DNA of 64,000 nt, from assembly GCA_039105265.1 (NCBI GenBank), contig JAPFFF010000009.1, forward strand, positions 4,960,001 to 5,024,000. The letters are read 5' to 3'. Positions 51,798 to 62,119 of the stretch are shown piece after piece; the stretch's first letter is position 1; the number at the start of each line of letters is the position of its first letter. Origin of the DNA: Tritrichomonas musculus (taxonomy: Eukaryota; Parabasalia; Tritrichomonadida; Tritrichomonadidae). The notes beneath the pieces are model-generated. The model saw only the letters and a program-made list of their open reading frames with translations. It was not told the origin of the DNA and did not search any database. The position numbers and the translations under genes are program-made.

Positions 51798-54700
51798 TTA
51801 TTGCTGTGTAAGTTTAGATACCAAATATGACAAATCATCCGCAGAAGGGTCAGTTAATTGATTACAAATTTTTAAGAACTGTGAAATTTCTATTTCTGTT
51901 AAAGAAATTTTATGAAGTACAGGAACATTATCATTATTAGTAATAACAAAAGCAAATTCGAAAGCATATTTCAGGATTAGTAAGTGCTCATCTTTAAGAT
52001 AATGAGATTTTGGATTAGAGTTTTTCTTTTGTGATTTAATAATTTTTCTAACTTCATCAGGAATCAGCTCAGCACACCTACTTCTCCATTTGTCAGTTTC
52101 TTCTTGATCTAATTTAGATAAAACTAAAATAGTTGATCTTGTGAAAAAGTAAATGTTTTTGTTGGAATTAAAAATAGTATTGTAATATTCGTTGAATTTG
52201 TTCAGTGTTTCCCCATCAATTTTAGATTTTGGTGATGATAATACCATTAATATTTCTGATGATAATATATTAGTTGCAATAAATGTTTTACGCCCATCAT
52301 AGCTAATACTATTACTACTAGAGTTAGCTATTATATTATTAGCATTACTCTTGCTCTCATCATTTGTTGATAATAATTTAAATTCATTAAAAAGAATTTC
52401 AATGGCCTGACTTTTTGAATTATCTTTCTGAATTAGCATAAAAATAATAAATTCAAGTAATTCGCCAGCCGATCTTGTATTTTCGTATGAAGCTGAAGAC
52501 AAGACACCTTTTGAAACGGTATTTATAACCAAATTTTGAAAATCTGAATTAATTGGGTACACTGCGATCATCATTTGAGATATAGATTGATAAACTTCAT
52601 TTTTATTTCGAGAATCTTGAAAACGATCAATAATTCTCTTAATTAGATCGAAATCCTTATGTAACATATGTAAAAATGATTCATAAGATTTAGATTTATT
52701 TTTTGAATTAGAATGTAATTGTTGAAAAGCGTTTATAAACGAAGCAACAGCCAAAGTTTGCATTCCTCCCAACAAACTAAATTCATCATCTTTAATCAAC
52801 AAACCTTTAGAGATTGCCTGTAAAGTTCTCGTAGGATGTTTTAACTGATAAAAAATATTTGAAAGGGAAGAGAACTTTTTCATTAATTCTGAAGAGACAT
52901 AAAAATATTGAGGGGAATTAGTAACATTTTTTTTGAAAGCCTCATCAGACCAAAACACTGTTGCCAAATGTTGATTATTAGACTCATTAGCATTATCAAT
53001 AATATATTTGCCAAAAACCGTTGAAAAATCGGTTGTTGAATTCAAACAATTGAAAACGGATTCAATGAAAATTTGAGACTTGAAAAAGTCGTCAATATGA
53101 CTAGAAGGAGTTATTGAAATCAGACATGAAACATCATGAATAGAAGTCAGTCTAGTTGAAGGATCAAATGAAATCGATGCCAAAACAGACAACAATGATG
53201 AATAAGTCCGACCATTGAAGAATGTTTTCGCTTGCTGCTCGTTCTTGATGATCAAAGAGAGAAGAGACATGAAGTGCTTGATAACATCGGCGCCGATCAT
53301 GTCTAACTCGCACATCTTTTTGAGGGCATCAATGATTTCCTTGGATGAATTGAGAGCAATTCTGTGACTCTCAGAACTTTTCTGTATCATCATTGAAAGA
53401 AGCTCAACATACGTGGCATACGGATACATACGGGCGGTGCTGACTCCGTTCGTGTAAAGGGACGCCTTCTTGTTGTTCCTTTTAATTACCATGTCGGTTA
53501 GAGTGGTGAAATTTTTGACCAATAGAGAAGTCAAATTAGCAGCATCGTCTGAATCAAATTCAATTTTTGTTTCACTTTTTGTTAACTTTCGACTTTTTCT
53601 TTTGTCAAAAGCAACATGCTTTTTCCGATGCTTCTTCTTCTTCTTTTCATTTTCATTCTCACTTTCGGTGTTGCTGTTGTCCTTGTCTTTGTCTTTCTCT
53701 CTCGCTGTAGCGGTCGTCGTGCTGCTGCTTGTCGCTGCAAGTGCTGCTGTTGTCGCTTCCGTTTCGGTCTCGTTTTCTGTCTTTGACTCTGTCTCTGTTT
53801 CAGAGTCAAACTCGTTATCGTTGCTCTCTTTGAAAATGATATTGAATAGGTTATTCAAATTCATTCTCACTTTTTCTGAGAGTGACAGCAAAAACGGTTT
53901 AATCCATAATTTTGAATGGTTTACAAAAACGGTTGACATTCCATCAACTGTTGAGCTCTCGAGCTCTTCGATAAAGGACTCAATAAAGGCGTCTGGCTTT
54001 TTCTTAATGCTCTTGAAAAACCATTCAAAATTCTCGTCAGACGATTCATCATTGAGAAGAACAAGCATCGAGAAATAGAGAGCAGCGCTGTGTGGGGATA
54101 TGCCATCCCAGCCATTTTTCATCGTGCCGAAGAAATTGTTCATGATGGCCGTGTCTCCTTTGAAGATAAGCAAGAGATTAAATAATGATCGACAGTTGAA
54201 TTTTGATTTGAAAAGATTTCCGAAGAATTTCATATCAAATGTCATATTTCTATACTTTTCTCTGCTTTCAGGAGAAATTTGTGGTAATAATATCATTAAT
54301 CGAATTGAATCTATAAGTGAGCTGAAATTAATTTTGGTTCTCTCTGTTTCACTAAGCTTGATATTATTTATATGATTAAATGTTATATCTAACCATTTTT
54401 CAGGATCAAGCTTATTCGGATACTTTTCAACAATATGGATAAGAGGATAACCAACTTCATTTCGATGCTTTCTTGAACCCGAATCAAGAAGATGTTCCAT
54501 AAAAGTTAAATAAAGATCAGGACGGTCAACGTTATCAATTGCACGAATAATCATTTGGGAATATTTATTTCGTACTTCATGTTTATCATTCATAACTAGA
54601 AAAGTTTTATGCAAATCTTCATTTTGAAGCAATTTAGTAGAAAGATCCTTAGAATTCATAACCAAATGATTAATTTTTTCTAATATTGAAAGAATAATAT

Positions 54701-57700
54701 GTTTATGAGTTGTATTTTGAATTAGTTCGACCAAATAGTCATATTTAAAGTTAGGATCATCAGACAAATCGCTTGAATTAAGAAGAAAATCTCTTGACTG
54801 AGGATCAGTAATTGTCTGATTTGTAATCATCCTCAAAATGTCATCTTCAATTTGCTCTGTAACTTTTTTATTAATATCAGGAAATACGAACTCATACTGA
54901 TTATTTTCATCTGACAAATGTGAACTATTATCGTCAAAGTAGCTATCACTCTCTTCTTCTTCAATAACTTGATCGTCAGGGTCAATTAAAGGTGAAATGT
55001 CTTTTGGAGCTGATTCCAAATTTTGTTTTCTCTTACGATAATACAAAATGTAAGCATTTTCATTATTCTCTATTTTAATACCACGCGGGTCCCCGTATTG
55101 AGCTGGCTGTATTCCTCCGAATGCCAAGAATTTCAATCTTCCAGGATCAAATTTGCTCACGTAATTATCGTCATATTTGAACCAACCGTTTCCTGAATTT
55201 GAGTACAAGAAGTAATGCCCGGATAATGCGTCTCCCATATGCATTTGTACTCCGATTAAGTCGAACATATTTTTTGACCTTGAATGGTCAAATTTGTCTT
55301 TAATTCCATTTTCGCCATTTTCCTCTTTTTCGCCAGCCATATTCAATATCGGCATTGACTGAAACTTTCCTTGGTAAAAATTATTTTTATTTTTAGATTT
55401 ATTTTTATCATTTTCGTTTTTGTTTATCTTTTGCTCTTGTTGTTGCGCCTTGTTAACGTTCTCCGTCATAATTGGGTCCAAGTCGAGCTCCAATGGGAAT
55501 TCGAACCTTGAATTCAATTTCTCTCTTTCGCCGTTCAACAACGAATACGTGAATCTCTTCAGTTGAATTATCAAGACGTCAGGGGTCTTCATCAGGCTAT
55601 GATAACGGCATGCGTTAATCCTTCCGATTCCGTCTGCGTTGTACATGTTGTCGCCTGTGAATTCGTCGGGTGTCAAGAACGATTGCAATGATTCTTGCAA
55701 GTTCAAATGATCCTTAACTTCAACGGGGAAGACGATAAAGTTTTCAATACTTTCACTGTGAAAGTCAACTTCAGTTCCAATTATGTCGTGATAGATGATG
55801 CCCTTGAAGCAGTCATCGCAGCCGGGGACAATGTCAGATGCCCGGCTTAGAAGAAGGTTAATAAATTCACCTGCATCCATTTGTTCATGCACATTCACTA
55901 TCTCGTTATCGTACCACTTCCAGTTCTGCACAAAGTGCGTCGGATCGATGCAGTCCGTCGGATACAGAAGAAGCTGAGCAAGAAGGAATTGAAGATGATA
56001 GAACCAGTCGATGTCATCGCCGTTTTCAGATCTCAAAATTTCATTTCGAAATTCAGAAATATTGAACAACTGCTGGACACTTGAATTCATGTAACAAGTC
56101 GCTCCCAAGTTGATCAATCCTTTCGGTTTCAGACTGTGCGAAAGATGAATGTCGGCATCATTGTCAATGTCACTTTTGGGCGATATTTGCGTGATAGTCT
56201 TCATTTTGGGAAGTAATGAATGAAGCAACGATGGATCTTTTTTAATTAAAAAAGTCAAAAATGAATAAAAATCAGAATTAACTTCAAAATAACAAAAATT
56301 ATTAAACAAAACATGTTCAATTATAAAATTGAAAAGTTTCTGAATTCCTGAAACTTTTTCAATAGATTGAACAAGTATGTTTGCAGCACTAAATATTCCC
56401 CACGTAAAGTACTTATTCGGTGGAATAAATGTTAATGCTAATAAAGAATTGTTACTCTCAGAAATATAGTATTCTCTGTAGATCATCTTCTTGATTTTCT
56501 TGAAAAGTAATGAAGGATTCGGATGCGATTTAACGAGTGGCAAAAACAATTGAAAATATTCTTTACACTTCGAATGAACAGAAGCATCAATCAAAGATAA
56601 CAAGTCCTTCCTAATGTCATTTAAATTTATTCGTTTAATAATAGTTGTGATTAAAACACGAATAAGTTTATTTGATGAAAAAATTGTTCCTTCAAACAAA
56701 TATTTGAATGCTTTACAATTCAATACAAACGATGAGTCAGATTCAGAAAACTTCTCTAAAATTCCTAATAAAAGTAATAACGTACTTTCGTATTCTTCGT
56801 TCTTTGTAATTTCAAGTGCTTGATTAACAATAATATCAATTGTTTTATCAGATAAAATTGTCTTCTTTTTCTCTTTGTCAGTCATTTTCGAAATGATTAA
56901 ATTGCAGATTTCTAATAAAATTGAAAATTGCTTCGAGTTGTCTTTGGCATTAAATGAATCAGTAAAGAAATGCTCAAATAACGTCTTGGCTCCTCCTGTT
57001 TCATAGAAATAATCAATCCATTTAATTTCCATGCCAGGAACAATTTCGTTGTTTTGCGCAAGATGCCCAATTGAATGAATTCGATAATAAAGCAAGAATA
57101 AGTGACTGATATCAAAGATTTCATCCCAATTTGGTGATTTCGAAATCAACAAATCTTTCTCCTGACTATTCGTTGGTAATTCATTCAATATCAAAAATGA
57201 GCCAGATGCAACTTGCTCATCATTTGAATTAATCAATTTGAAGAGCTTTTTCTGATACTTCTCTTTACTAAGGATCGTTGAAGGTATATATTTGACCTCA
57301 ACGTCTGGAATTTTCCGTATCGTACTATTCCACTTCCTAACCTCAAGTTGCAATGAATCAAACAAGACGAAACTTTGTGTCGATATCATGTTAACACCCT
57401 CATAAAAAGTGAGCCTCTCCTTCTCAATTTTTGTGATAACCGAAACTCGATCTCGAAACGCACAAAAGCTGATATCTTGTGGTACGCGAATTGTGAGGTT
57501 TACATCACCGATAAGCTTAACTGAACAGTAGTCGAATTGTGAGATGTATCGGTTTTCTATGATGCCCAATAATGACTTTTCAAAGTTTGATTCAATGAAT
57601 CGAATGATGTGAAAAAGTGCTAAAAGAGCGCTTGGATTTTCAGCGTTGTCCATGCATCTTTTAATGTAGACTTGCGTGTTAGATGCCTTTTTACTGTTGG

Positions 57701-59558
57701 CATACAATTGGCATAAATAAAGTGAGATTTTGCTACCACTTGTTCTGAAACAAACGTCCCACAAATTATCAATTCCAGTGAAAATCGATGCATCTTTCGG
57801 TATCGATTTGTTAGTAATGGAATCAGTGCAAAAGTTGCTTTTATTAATTTTATTAAACAAATAAATAATGAAGTTTTGGAATTGTAAATCATTCAATTTT
57901 AATTTACAGATTTCTGTATACAATTGAATGGTTTGTTCCTTCTGAATTAAGCTATCTTTCATTGATATGTTTTGATAGAATTTAAAAACAGAATCTGAAT
58001 CAAGCTGTATCGTTCGAACTAGTAATTGTAACAAGTTATTGAATTCTTCGTCATTCAAATTTCCTTTCATTTTTTTGAGAACTTTTTCAATAACCTCCAA
58101 AAATTGAACGTTGTTGATGCTCTTGGCATTGTTGATGCTCGTCATGATGAGATCAAAGGATTGTCGAGCTTTTTCTGAATTCATTGAATTTAAAAAAGAA
58201 GCTTTAAAAAGTGACAGGGCTAAATCTAACTGTTTTTGCTCTTTAAAAAGTTGAAAACATTCTTTTTGTAAATTTTCAGTGAATTCTTTGTTGTCTGGAA
58301 CTAAGGACGATAGAGTATCCGATAAAACTTCAAGTACTTCATCTTCTGTGCATTCTTCATAGTAACTTTTCAATACATGAAAAAGTGGAATCTTTTGTTC
58401 ATCATCTATTCCCAAAAGTGAAGCTTTTTTGATGAATTTTAATGCAGCAATGGGAAAAATATCTGAGTTAACCATAATTTTCCAAAGACATATTTTCAGG
58501 TCTTTGGGAAGACCTGTATAAATTATATTCCAGCCTGAAAAATATGGTTCAATGGTTATTGGATTTTGATGAATTGAGATATTCCAAAAATTTGATAATT
58601 GATTCTCAACAATTGATCCTTTTATGGCCATCGTTCGGAAAATCGAGCAGAAATCTGAAACTAGCTCATCATGCATATTATCTAATAAATATGATATGAG
58701 TCGTTCACTTTCTAATTTGGAACATAGTATGTCACGATCTATAATTCCAAAGCTCAATTCAGATTTGATGAATGACAAACCATAATATCTTTTGCTTAAA
58801 TAAGGAGTTTTGACATATTGTAAGGCTAGATTAAAACGTATCTTTTCAAGGCTTTTATGATCTTGAGAAGACTCTGGAGCAAGTTGATTTAAGTCAGAGA
58901 AAGATTCTTTAGTATCTTTTTCTGATAATGATCTCATTTTAGATTCATCTATTGACGAAAAAATTTTTTCATAGAATTCAATTGATGCATGGACAAAGGA
59001 ATTTATAACTCGCTGATCAAAATAACGTCGATGTTTATGAATTAGCTTTAACGCATTGAAATAAGAATTAAAACCATCAATAGTCGTACTTTTCATTTCA
59101 TTCATGGTAAGTTGAATAATATTTGTTTTACCAAAAGCTGTAAGATTTGTATCATAAAATGGTGATATTATGCTTTTTTGAATAATTTGATAAGGCATTG
59201 TAGAAATATAAAATGGCGATTTTCCTTTGGTAATAATTTCAGAGCTCTTTTCGATAAATTTCGATTTTTTCTTGTCAAAGAAAAAGTAAGTAAATAAAGG
59301 TATGATTGCTTCTAAGTATTCATTCATTGGAATTCCTTGAGCATGCTCCACTCTTGAGCTTAAAATAGCTTCAATTAATTTTGGTATGAATTCGTTTATA
59401 AAATGTTCTGTTTGTTCTGATGATGCGCCCTTAATAACTCCACCTTTAGTAATTTGGTTAATGCATTTTGTAAAAAACTTGATGTCATCGCCAAGTTTCT
59501 CTGGTGTAGAGATGCTTGCTAAGATTTTTTCCTCTGTTTCTACTAAAGACTTATCCAT
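51798..59558 (-). CDS. Giant ubiquitin carboxyl-terminal hydrolase (USP/C19 family, USP9X/USP34-like)
   Basis: The protein has 2586 residues, ATG start. The catalytic USP domain lies in the middle (about 1145-1510). The Cys box is GLINLGATCYMNSSVQQLF with nucleophile Cys1155, and the His box is SGHYFLYSN with His1448, followed by WFKYDDNYVSKFD. The Asp/Asn of the triad is in the last motif. Large helical-repeat flanks (1-1140 and 1550-2586) resemble the ARM-like arms of USP9X/USP34. A low-complexity Glu/Thr/Lys region (about 1905-1985) includes a long Thr/Ser/Ala stretch and a KKKKKHRKKH block. It removes ubiquitin from substrates. The USP domain and low-complexity region are less AT-rich than the arms. 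Stop context TAAA. Confidence 0.92.
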   Translation of the reverse strand: MDKSLVETEEKILASISTPEKLGDDIKFFTKCINQITKGGVIKGASSEQTEHFINEFIPKLIEAILSSRVEHAQGIPMNEYLEAIIPLFTYFFFDKKKSKFIEKSSEIITKGKSPFYISTMPYQIIQKSIISPFYDTNLTAFGKTNIIQLTMNEMKSTTIDGFNSYFNALKLIHKHRRYFDQRVINSFVHASIEFYEKIFSSIDESKMRSLSEKDTKESFSDLNQLAPESSQDHKSLEKIRFNLALQYVKTPYLSKRYYGLSFIKSELSFGIIDRDILCSKLESERLISYLLDNMHDELVSDFCSIFRTMAIKGSIVENQLSNFWNISIHQNPITIEPYFSGWNIIYTGLPKDLKICLWKIMVNSDIFPIAALKFIKKASLLGIDDEQKIPLFHVLKSYYEECTEDEVLEVLSDTLSSLVPDNKEFTENLQKECFQLFKEQKQLDLALSLFKASFLNSMNSEKARQSFDLIMTSINNAKSINNVQFLEVIEKVLKKMKGNLNDEEFNNLLQLLVRTIQLDSDSVFKFYQNISMKDSLIQKEQTIQLYTEICKLKLNDLQFQNFIIYLFNKINKSNFCTDSITNKSIPKDASIFTGIDNLWDVCFRTSGSKISLYLCQLYANSKKASNTQVYIKRCMDNAENPSALLALFHIIRFIESNFEKSLLGIIENRYISQFDYCSVKLIGDVNLTIRVPQDISFCAFRDRVSVITKIEKERLTFYEGVNMISTQSFVLFDSLQLEVRKWNSTIRKIPDVEVKYIPSTILSKEKYQKKLFKLINSNDEQVASGSFLILNELPTNSQEKDLLISKSPNWDEIFDISHLFLLYYRIHSIGHLAQNNEIVPGMEIKWIDYFYETGGAKTLFEHFFTDSFNAKDNSKQFSILLEICNLIISKMTDKEKKKTILSDKTIDIIVNQALEITKNEEYESTLLLLLGILEKFSESDSSFVLNCKAFKYLFEGTIFSSNKLIRVLITTIIKRINLNDIRKDLLSLIDASVHSKCKEYFQLFLPLVKSHPNPSLLFKKIKKMIYREYYISESNNSLLALTFIPPNKYFTWGIFSAANILVQSIEKVSGIQKLFNFIIEHVLFNNFCYFEVNSDFYSFLTFLIKKDPSLLHSLLPKMKTITQISPKSDIDNDADIHLSHSLKPKGLINLGATCYMNSSVQQLFNISEFRNEILRSENGDDIDWFYHLQFLLAQLLLYPTDCIDPTHFVQNWKWYDNEIVNVHEQMDAGEFINLLLSRASDIVPGCDDCFKGIIYHDIIGTEVDFHSESIENFIVFPVEVKDHLNLQESLQSFLTPDEFTGDNMYNADGIGRINACRYHSLMKTPDVLIIQLKRFTYSLLNGEREKLNSRFEFPLELDLDPIMTENVNKAQQQEQKINKNENDKNKSKNKNNFYQGKFQSMPILNMAGEKEENGENGIKDKFDHSRSKNMFDLIGVQMHMGDALSGHYFLYSNSGNGWFKYDDNYVSKFDPGRLKFLAFGGIQPAQYGDPRGIKIENNENAYILYYRKRKQNLESAPKDISPLIDPDDQVIEEEESDSYFDDNSSHLSDENNQYEFVFPDINKKVTEQIEDDILRMITNQTITDPQSRDFLLNSSDLSDDPNFKYDYLVELIQNTTHKHIILSILEKINHLVMNSKDLSTKLLQNEDLHKTFLVMNDKHEVRNKYSQMIIRAIDNVDRPDLYLTFMEHLLDSGSRKHRNEVGYPLIHIVEKYPNKLDPEKWLDITFNHINNIKLSETERTKINFSSLIDSIRLMILLPQISPESREKYRNMTFDMKFFGNLFKSKFNCRSLFNLLLIFKGDTAIMNNFFGTMKNGWDGISPHSAALYFSMLVLLNDESSDENFEWFFKSIKKKPDAFIESFIEELESSTVDGMSTVFVNHSKLWIKPFLLSLSEKVRMNLNNLFNIIFKESNDNEFDSETETESKTENETETEATTAALAATSSSTTTATAREKDKDKDNSNTESENENEKKKKKHRKKHVAFDKRKSRKLTKSETKIEFDSDDAANLTSLLVKNFTTLTDMVIKRNNKKASLYTNGVSTARMYPYATYVELLSMMIQKSSESHRIALNSSKEIIDALKKMCELDMIGADVIKHFMSLLSLIIKNEQQAKTFFNGRTYSSLLSVLASISFDPSTRLTSIHDVSCLISITPSSHIDDFFKSQIFIESVFNCLNSTTDFSTVFGKYIIDNANESNNQHLATVFWSDEAFKKNVTNSPQYFYVSSELMKKFSSLSNIFYQLKHPTRTLQAISKGLLIKDDEFSLLGGMQTLAVASFINAFQQLHSNSKNKSKSYESFLHMLHKDFDLIKRIIDRFQDSRNKNEVYQSISQMMIAVYPINSDFQNLVINTVSKGVLSSASYENTRSAGELLEFIIFMLIQKDNSKSQAIEILFNEFKLLSTNDESKSNANNIIANSSSNSISYDGRKTFIATNILSSEILMVLSSPKSKIDGETLNKFNEYYNTIFNSNKNIYFFTRSTILVLSKLDQEETDKWRSRCAELIPDEVRKIIKSQKKNSNPKSHYLKDEHLLILKYAFEFAFVITNNDNVPVLHKISLTEIEISQFLKICNQLTDPSADDLSYLVSKLTQQ

Positions 59559-60126
59559 TTTTTTGATCAGTATTTTTTGAGACCTTTAATATAAAAAGTT
59601 CTCTTTTGTAATTCAATTTTTTCTATATTCTAAATTCTTCAACCTTTACAATTTTTATACTTTTTCTATAGTAAAAATAAAAGCTAAATTATACCATGAC
59701 TCGCTTTAAAATAAATCATTCCATTTGTTAATCAAAAATTAAAAATAAAAATAGAATTCAATTAAAAATGTATTCAAATTTTTCAATTTAAAAAATTTTA
59801 TTTCCAAAGCCATTTCAAAGGAAGAATAGAAATATTACTAAGCGAGTGCTCCTCTGGTTTAGATACATTTATTCATTTAGAATGAAAAAGAAAAAAAGTG
59901 AACAAATCAAATTACAATAATTATTTGTGGAAGGAACAAATTGGTATTTTAAAGTATGAAATTCTTTGTTATGTTATATAACATATGAAGCATAGAATTT
60001 TTAATACAATTGACTTAAATATCAAAGTTATATGATTATAATATAATATAATATAATGCAAAAGAATCAAACAAAAATTAAATAGTATAAAAATAAAATT
60101 TAGATTTTAAAAAGAAATCAACGAAT
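59559..60126. other. Intergenic between the USP start and the eL32 stop
   Basis: AT-rich, no gene. Contains a TATAA repeat near 60040-60058 and a short palindrome GTTATGTTATATAACAT near 59972. Confidence 0.5.
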
Positions 60127-60537
60127 TTATTGCTCTTCCTTCTTGGCGCGAGCTCCGGCATTGACAACGACAACGTTCTTTTCTTGAGCAGCTGCCTCAA
60201 TCTTACGGCGAAGAGAAGCACCGACTGAGTGAGCAATAACGGCTGCATAAACTGTATTTTGTGTGAAAAGTGGTTCGAGTTCAGCAACGTTATGAACGAT
60301 ATATGGTTTGAAGCCGCTTGGAAGCATATACTTTGTTTCTTTATCGCTACCAAAACCGCAGGATGGGTGAGTTGGTGTACCCCTATACTTCCTACGGAAT
60401 CTTGAATCAATACCGCGAACATGGCGCCATGATGATTTAACACGGAGAAAACGGTCTGATTGTATGCGATTGAAATGATTGGTCTTCTTTTTGATAATTG
60501 GTTTATGTGGGGCTGGGGCAACAACTGGCTCAGACAT
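60127..60537 (-). CDS. RPL32: Large-subunit ribosomal protein eL32
   Basis: The protein has 136 residues counted from ATG 60537 (the frame is open 12 codons upstream, but only with a TTG). It is clearly eL32: KKKTNHFNRIQSDRFLRVKSSWRHVRGIDSRFRRKYRGTP, then HPSCGFGSDKETKYMLPSGF, VHNVAELEPL and the C-terminal AAVIAHSVGASLRRKIEAAA helix. Basic, and part of the 60S ribosomal subunit. Codon use is less AT-rich than its neighbours, as expected for high expression. The TCATG at the start itself may double as the initiator. Stop context TAAA. Confidence 0.97.
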   Translation of the reverse strand: MSEPVVAPAPHKPIIKKKTNHFNRIQSDRFLRVKSSWRHVRGIDSRFRRKYRGTPTHPSCGFGSDKETKYMLPSGFKPYIVHNVAELEPLFTQNTVYAAVIAHSVGASLRRKIEAAAQEKNVVVVNAGARAKKEEQ

Positions 60538-60933
60538 GAGAAAGGCCAAACCAAAACCGTTCAATTCAAACAAACTTTGACAAATTAAAAATCAATTTGA
60601 TTTTGTTTTTTATATAAAATATTAAAAATAATTAATAAAATATAATTGTTCCGATTGGACATAAATTTTTATTTCAAAAAAATATCAAATTGATAATAAT
60701 CAAATATAGTTTTTTGTTGAAAACAACAAGTTTTTTTCCATATATTATAAGTAATGAATCATTCAACTTCATCTATTATGAAATATGATGTTTATAAATA
60801 AAAGATTCAAAAAAAATAATGGTGATGGAAAATCTTTCACAAATAGTTTCAAGAGTAGCATGTTATATGATTATCAAATTTTCGGAATAAAATATTTAGG
60901 TAAAAAATAATGTGAATTACATAGAATGAACAT
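60538..60933. other. Intergenic between the eL32 start and the RING gene stop
   Basis: Short AT-rich spacer that holds the eL32 promoter; no gene or repeat seen. Confidence 0.5.
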
Positions 60934-61530
60934 TTATTGGGCTGATAAATTTGCAATAATTTCTTCTTCTGGAATGCCTGCGTTTAAATAAACATCAACA
61001 TCAAACGGATTGAGGTTGTATTGCTGAGCTATTGCTCGGGCTTTTTCTGAGCATTGGTTTCCATTTCTGTTTGGATCAATATGAACATCAGCCAAACCTT
61101 GCCTCTGCTTTTCTTGAAAATCTAAAAATTCGGGATCATCACCATCGTTATTCTTTCCTCCATTTGTTGATGAAATAAATGGTATGATTTGAAAATCTTC
61201 TTTTTTGCAAAATGGGCAAACTCTATGCGCTGGAGGTGGATCAACAACAGCTGCAAGGCATTCAGAGCATATTTGGTGATTGCAACAGCCTGTTAAATTA
61301 ACTTTTTGATAATAACTATAACAAATAGCGCAAAAAACTTTGTCACCATCTGGTGTTTCGCTTGGAGGGTACATAGGAGAAACTATTCCATTTTCTATAA
61401 GATTGTTTATTTGTTGTTTTGACCATCGATAATGTGAGTATAAATTATGAGTAGTCTTTAATTCAGGTGGAATTAATTGTTTTCCACTATTTTTACGATC
61501 AGGTTTTGGTGAAGATTGATCGCTTCCCAT
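60934..61530 (-). CDS. RING-finger protein, Sip5-like
   Basis: The protein has 198 residues, ATG start. It begins MGSDQSS, a possible N-myristoylation signal. A variant RING lies at 67-108: C67xxC70, C82/C83, H85 or C88, C91 and C105xxC108, with the CAICYSYY...CCNHQICSECL...CPFC spacing of yeast Sip5 and plant DA2-type proteins. The preceding LIENGIVSPMYPP block is also shared with that group. The C-terminus (about 163-195) forms a helix, SEKARAIAQQYNLNPFDVDVYLNAG. It probably acts as an E3 ubiquitin ligase or adaptor at a membrane; activity is inferred from the RING. Confidence 0.8.
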   Translation of the reverse strand: MGSDQSSPKPDRKNSGKQLIPPELKTTHNLYSHYRWSKQQINNLIENGIVSPMYPPSETPDGDKVFCAICYSYYQKVNLTGCCNHQICSECLAAVVDPPPAHRVCPFCKKEDFQIIPFISSTNGGKNNDGDDPEFLDFQEKQRQGLADVHIDPNRNGNQCSEKARAIAQQYNLNPFDVDVYLNAGIPEEEIIANLSAQ

Positions 61531-62119
61531 ATCTGCCCTCTAAAAAAATTAGATGCAAATTTTGAAACAAAAATTGAATTGAAATATATCTATTGAATTG
61601 AGCAAAGAGTTTTGATGATTATTAGACATTATTCATCATTAATATTCTTAATTAGAAAATAAATGTATGGGAGCCCAAAAAAAGTATTTTTAGCTTTTTT
61701 GAAAAAAAAATAGTATTGCTTGATTAAGTTGTTATATAATGTTTTTTATTAAATATTTTTAATACATTTTTAATATTTAAAATGATATAAAATTATCTCA
61801 ATATTTTTAAAACATGTAAAGATATCAAATAAATCATTGTTTTGCTGTTTTTCTGAGGAAACGATCATAATGAATTTAATTGATATTATCAAACATCATT
61901 GTATAATATTTGTCTTTAAAAAGAATGCTTTATCATGCTTGTAATAATTCTTTTTGGTTAAGTTGATGAAAATTTCTTTCTCAAAATATTATTTTATCTT
62001 TTAATAAACAATTGAATTTTTAATTTTATTTCAAATATAAGGTCAATATTTTAGCCATTTCGTTTTTGAATTTTTTCTATTAATACGTTTTCTAAAAACT
62101 TATTAGAAATTTACAAGCA
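61531..62119. other. Divergent promoter region
   Basis: Lies between two divergent genes (RING on minus, SAM/zinc-finger on plus). AT-rich with no gene. On the minus strand TTTCAAAATTTG lies about 40 nt before the RING start. Confidence 0.4.

Noticed and set aside
53470-54375. Long plus-strand frames rich in Ser/Phe/Leu inside the ubiquitin hydrolase
   Set aside because: Antisense of the Glu/Thr/Lys low-complexity region; no start motif and no homology.
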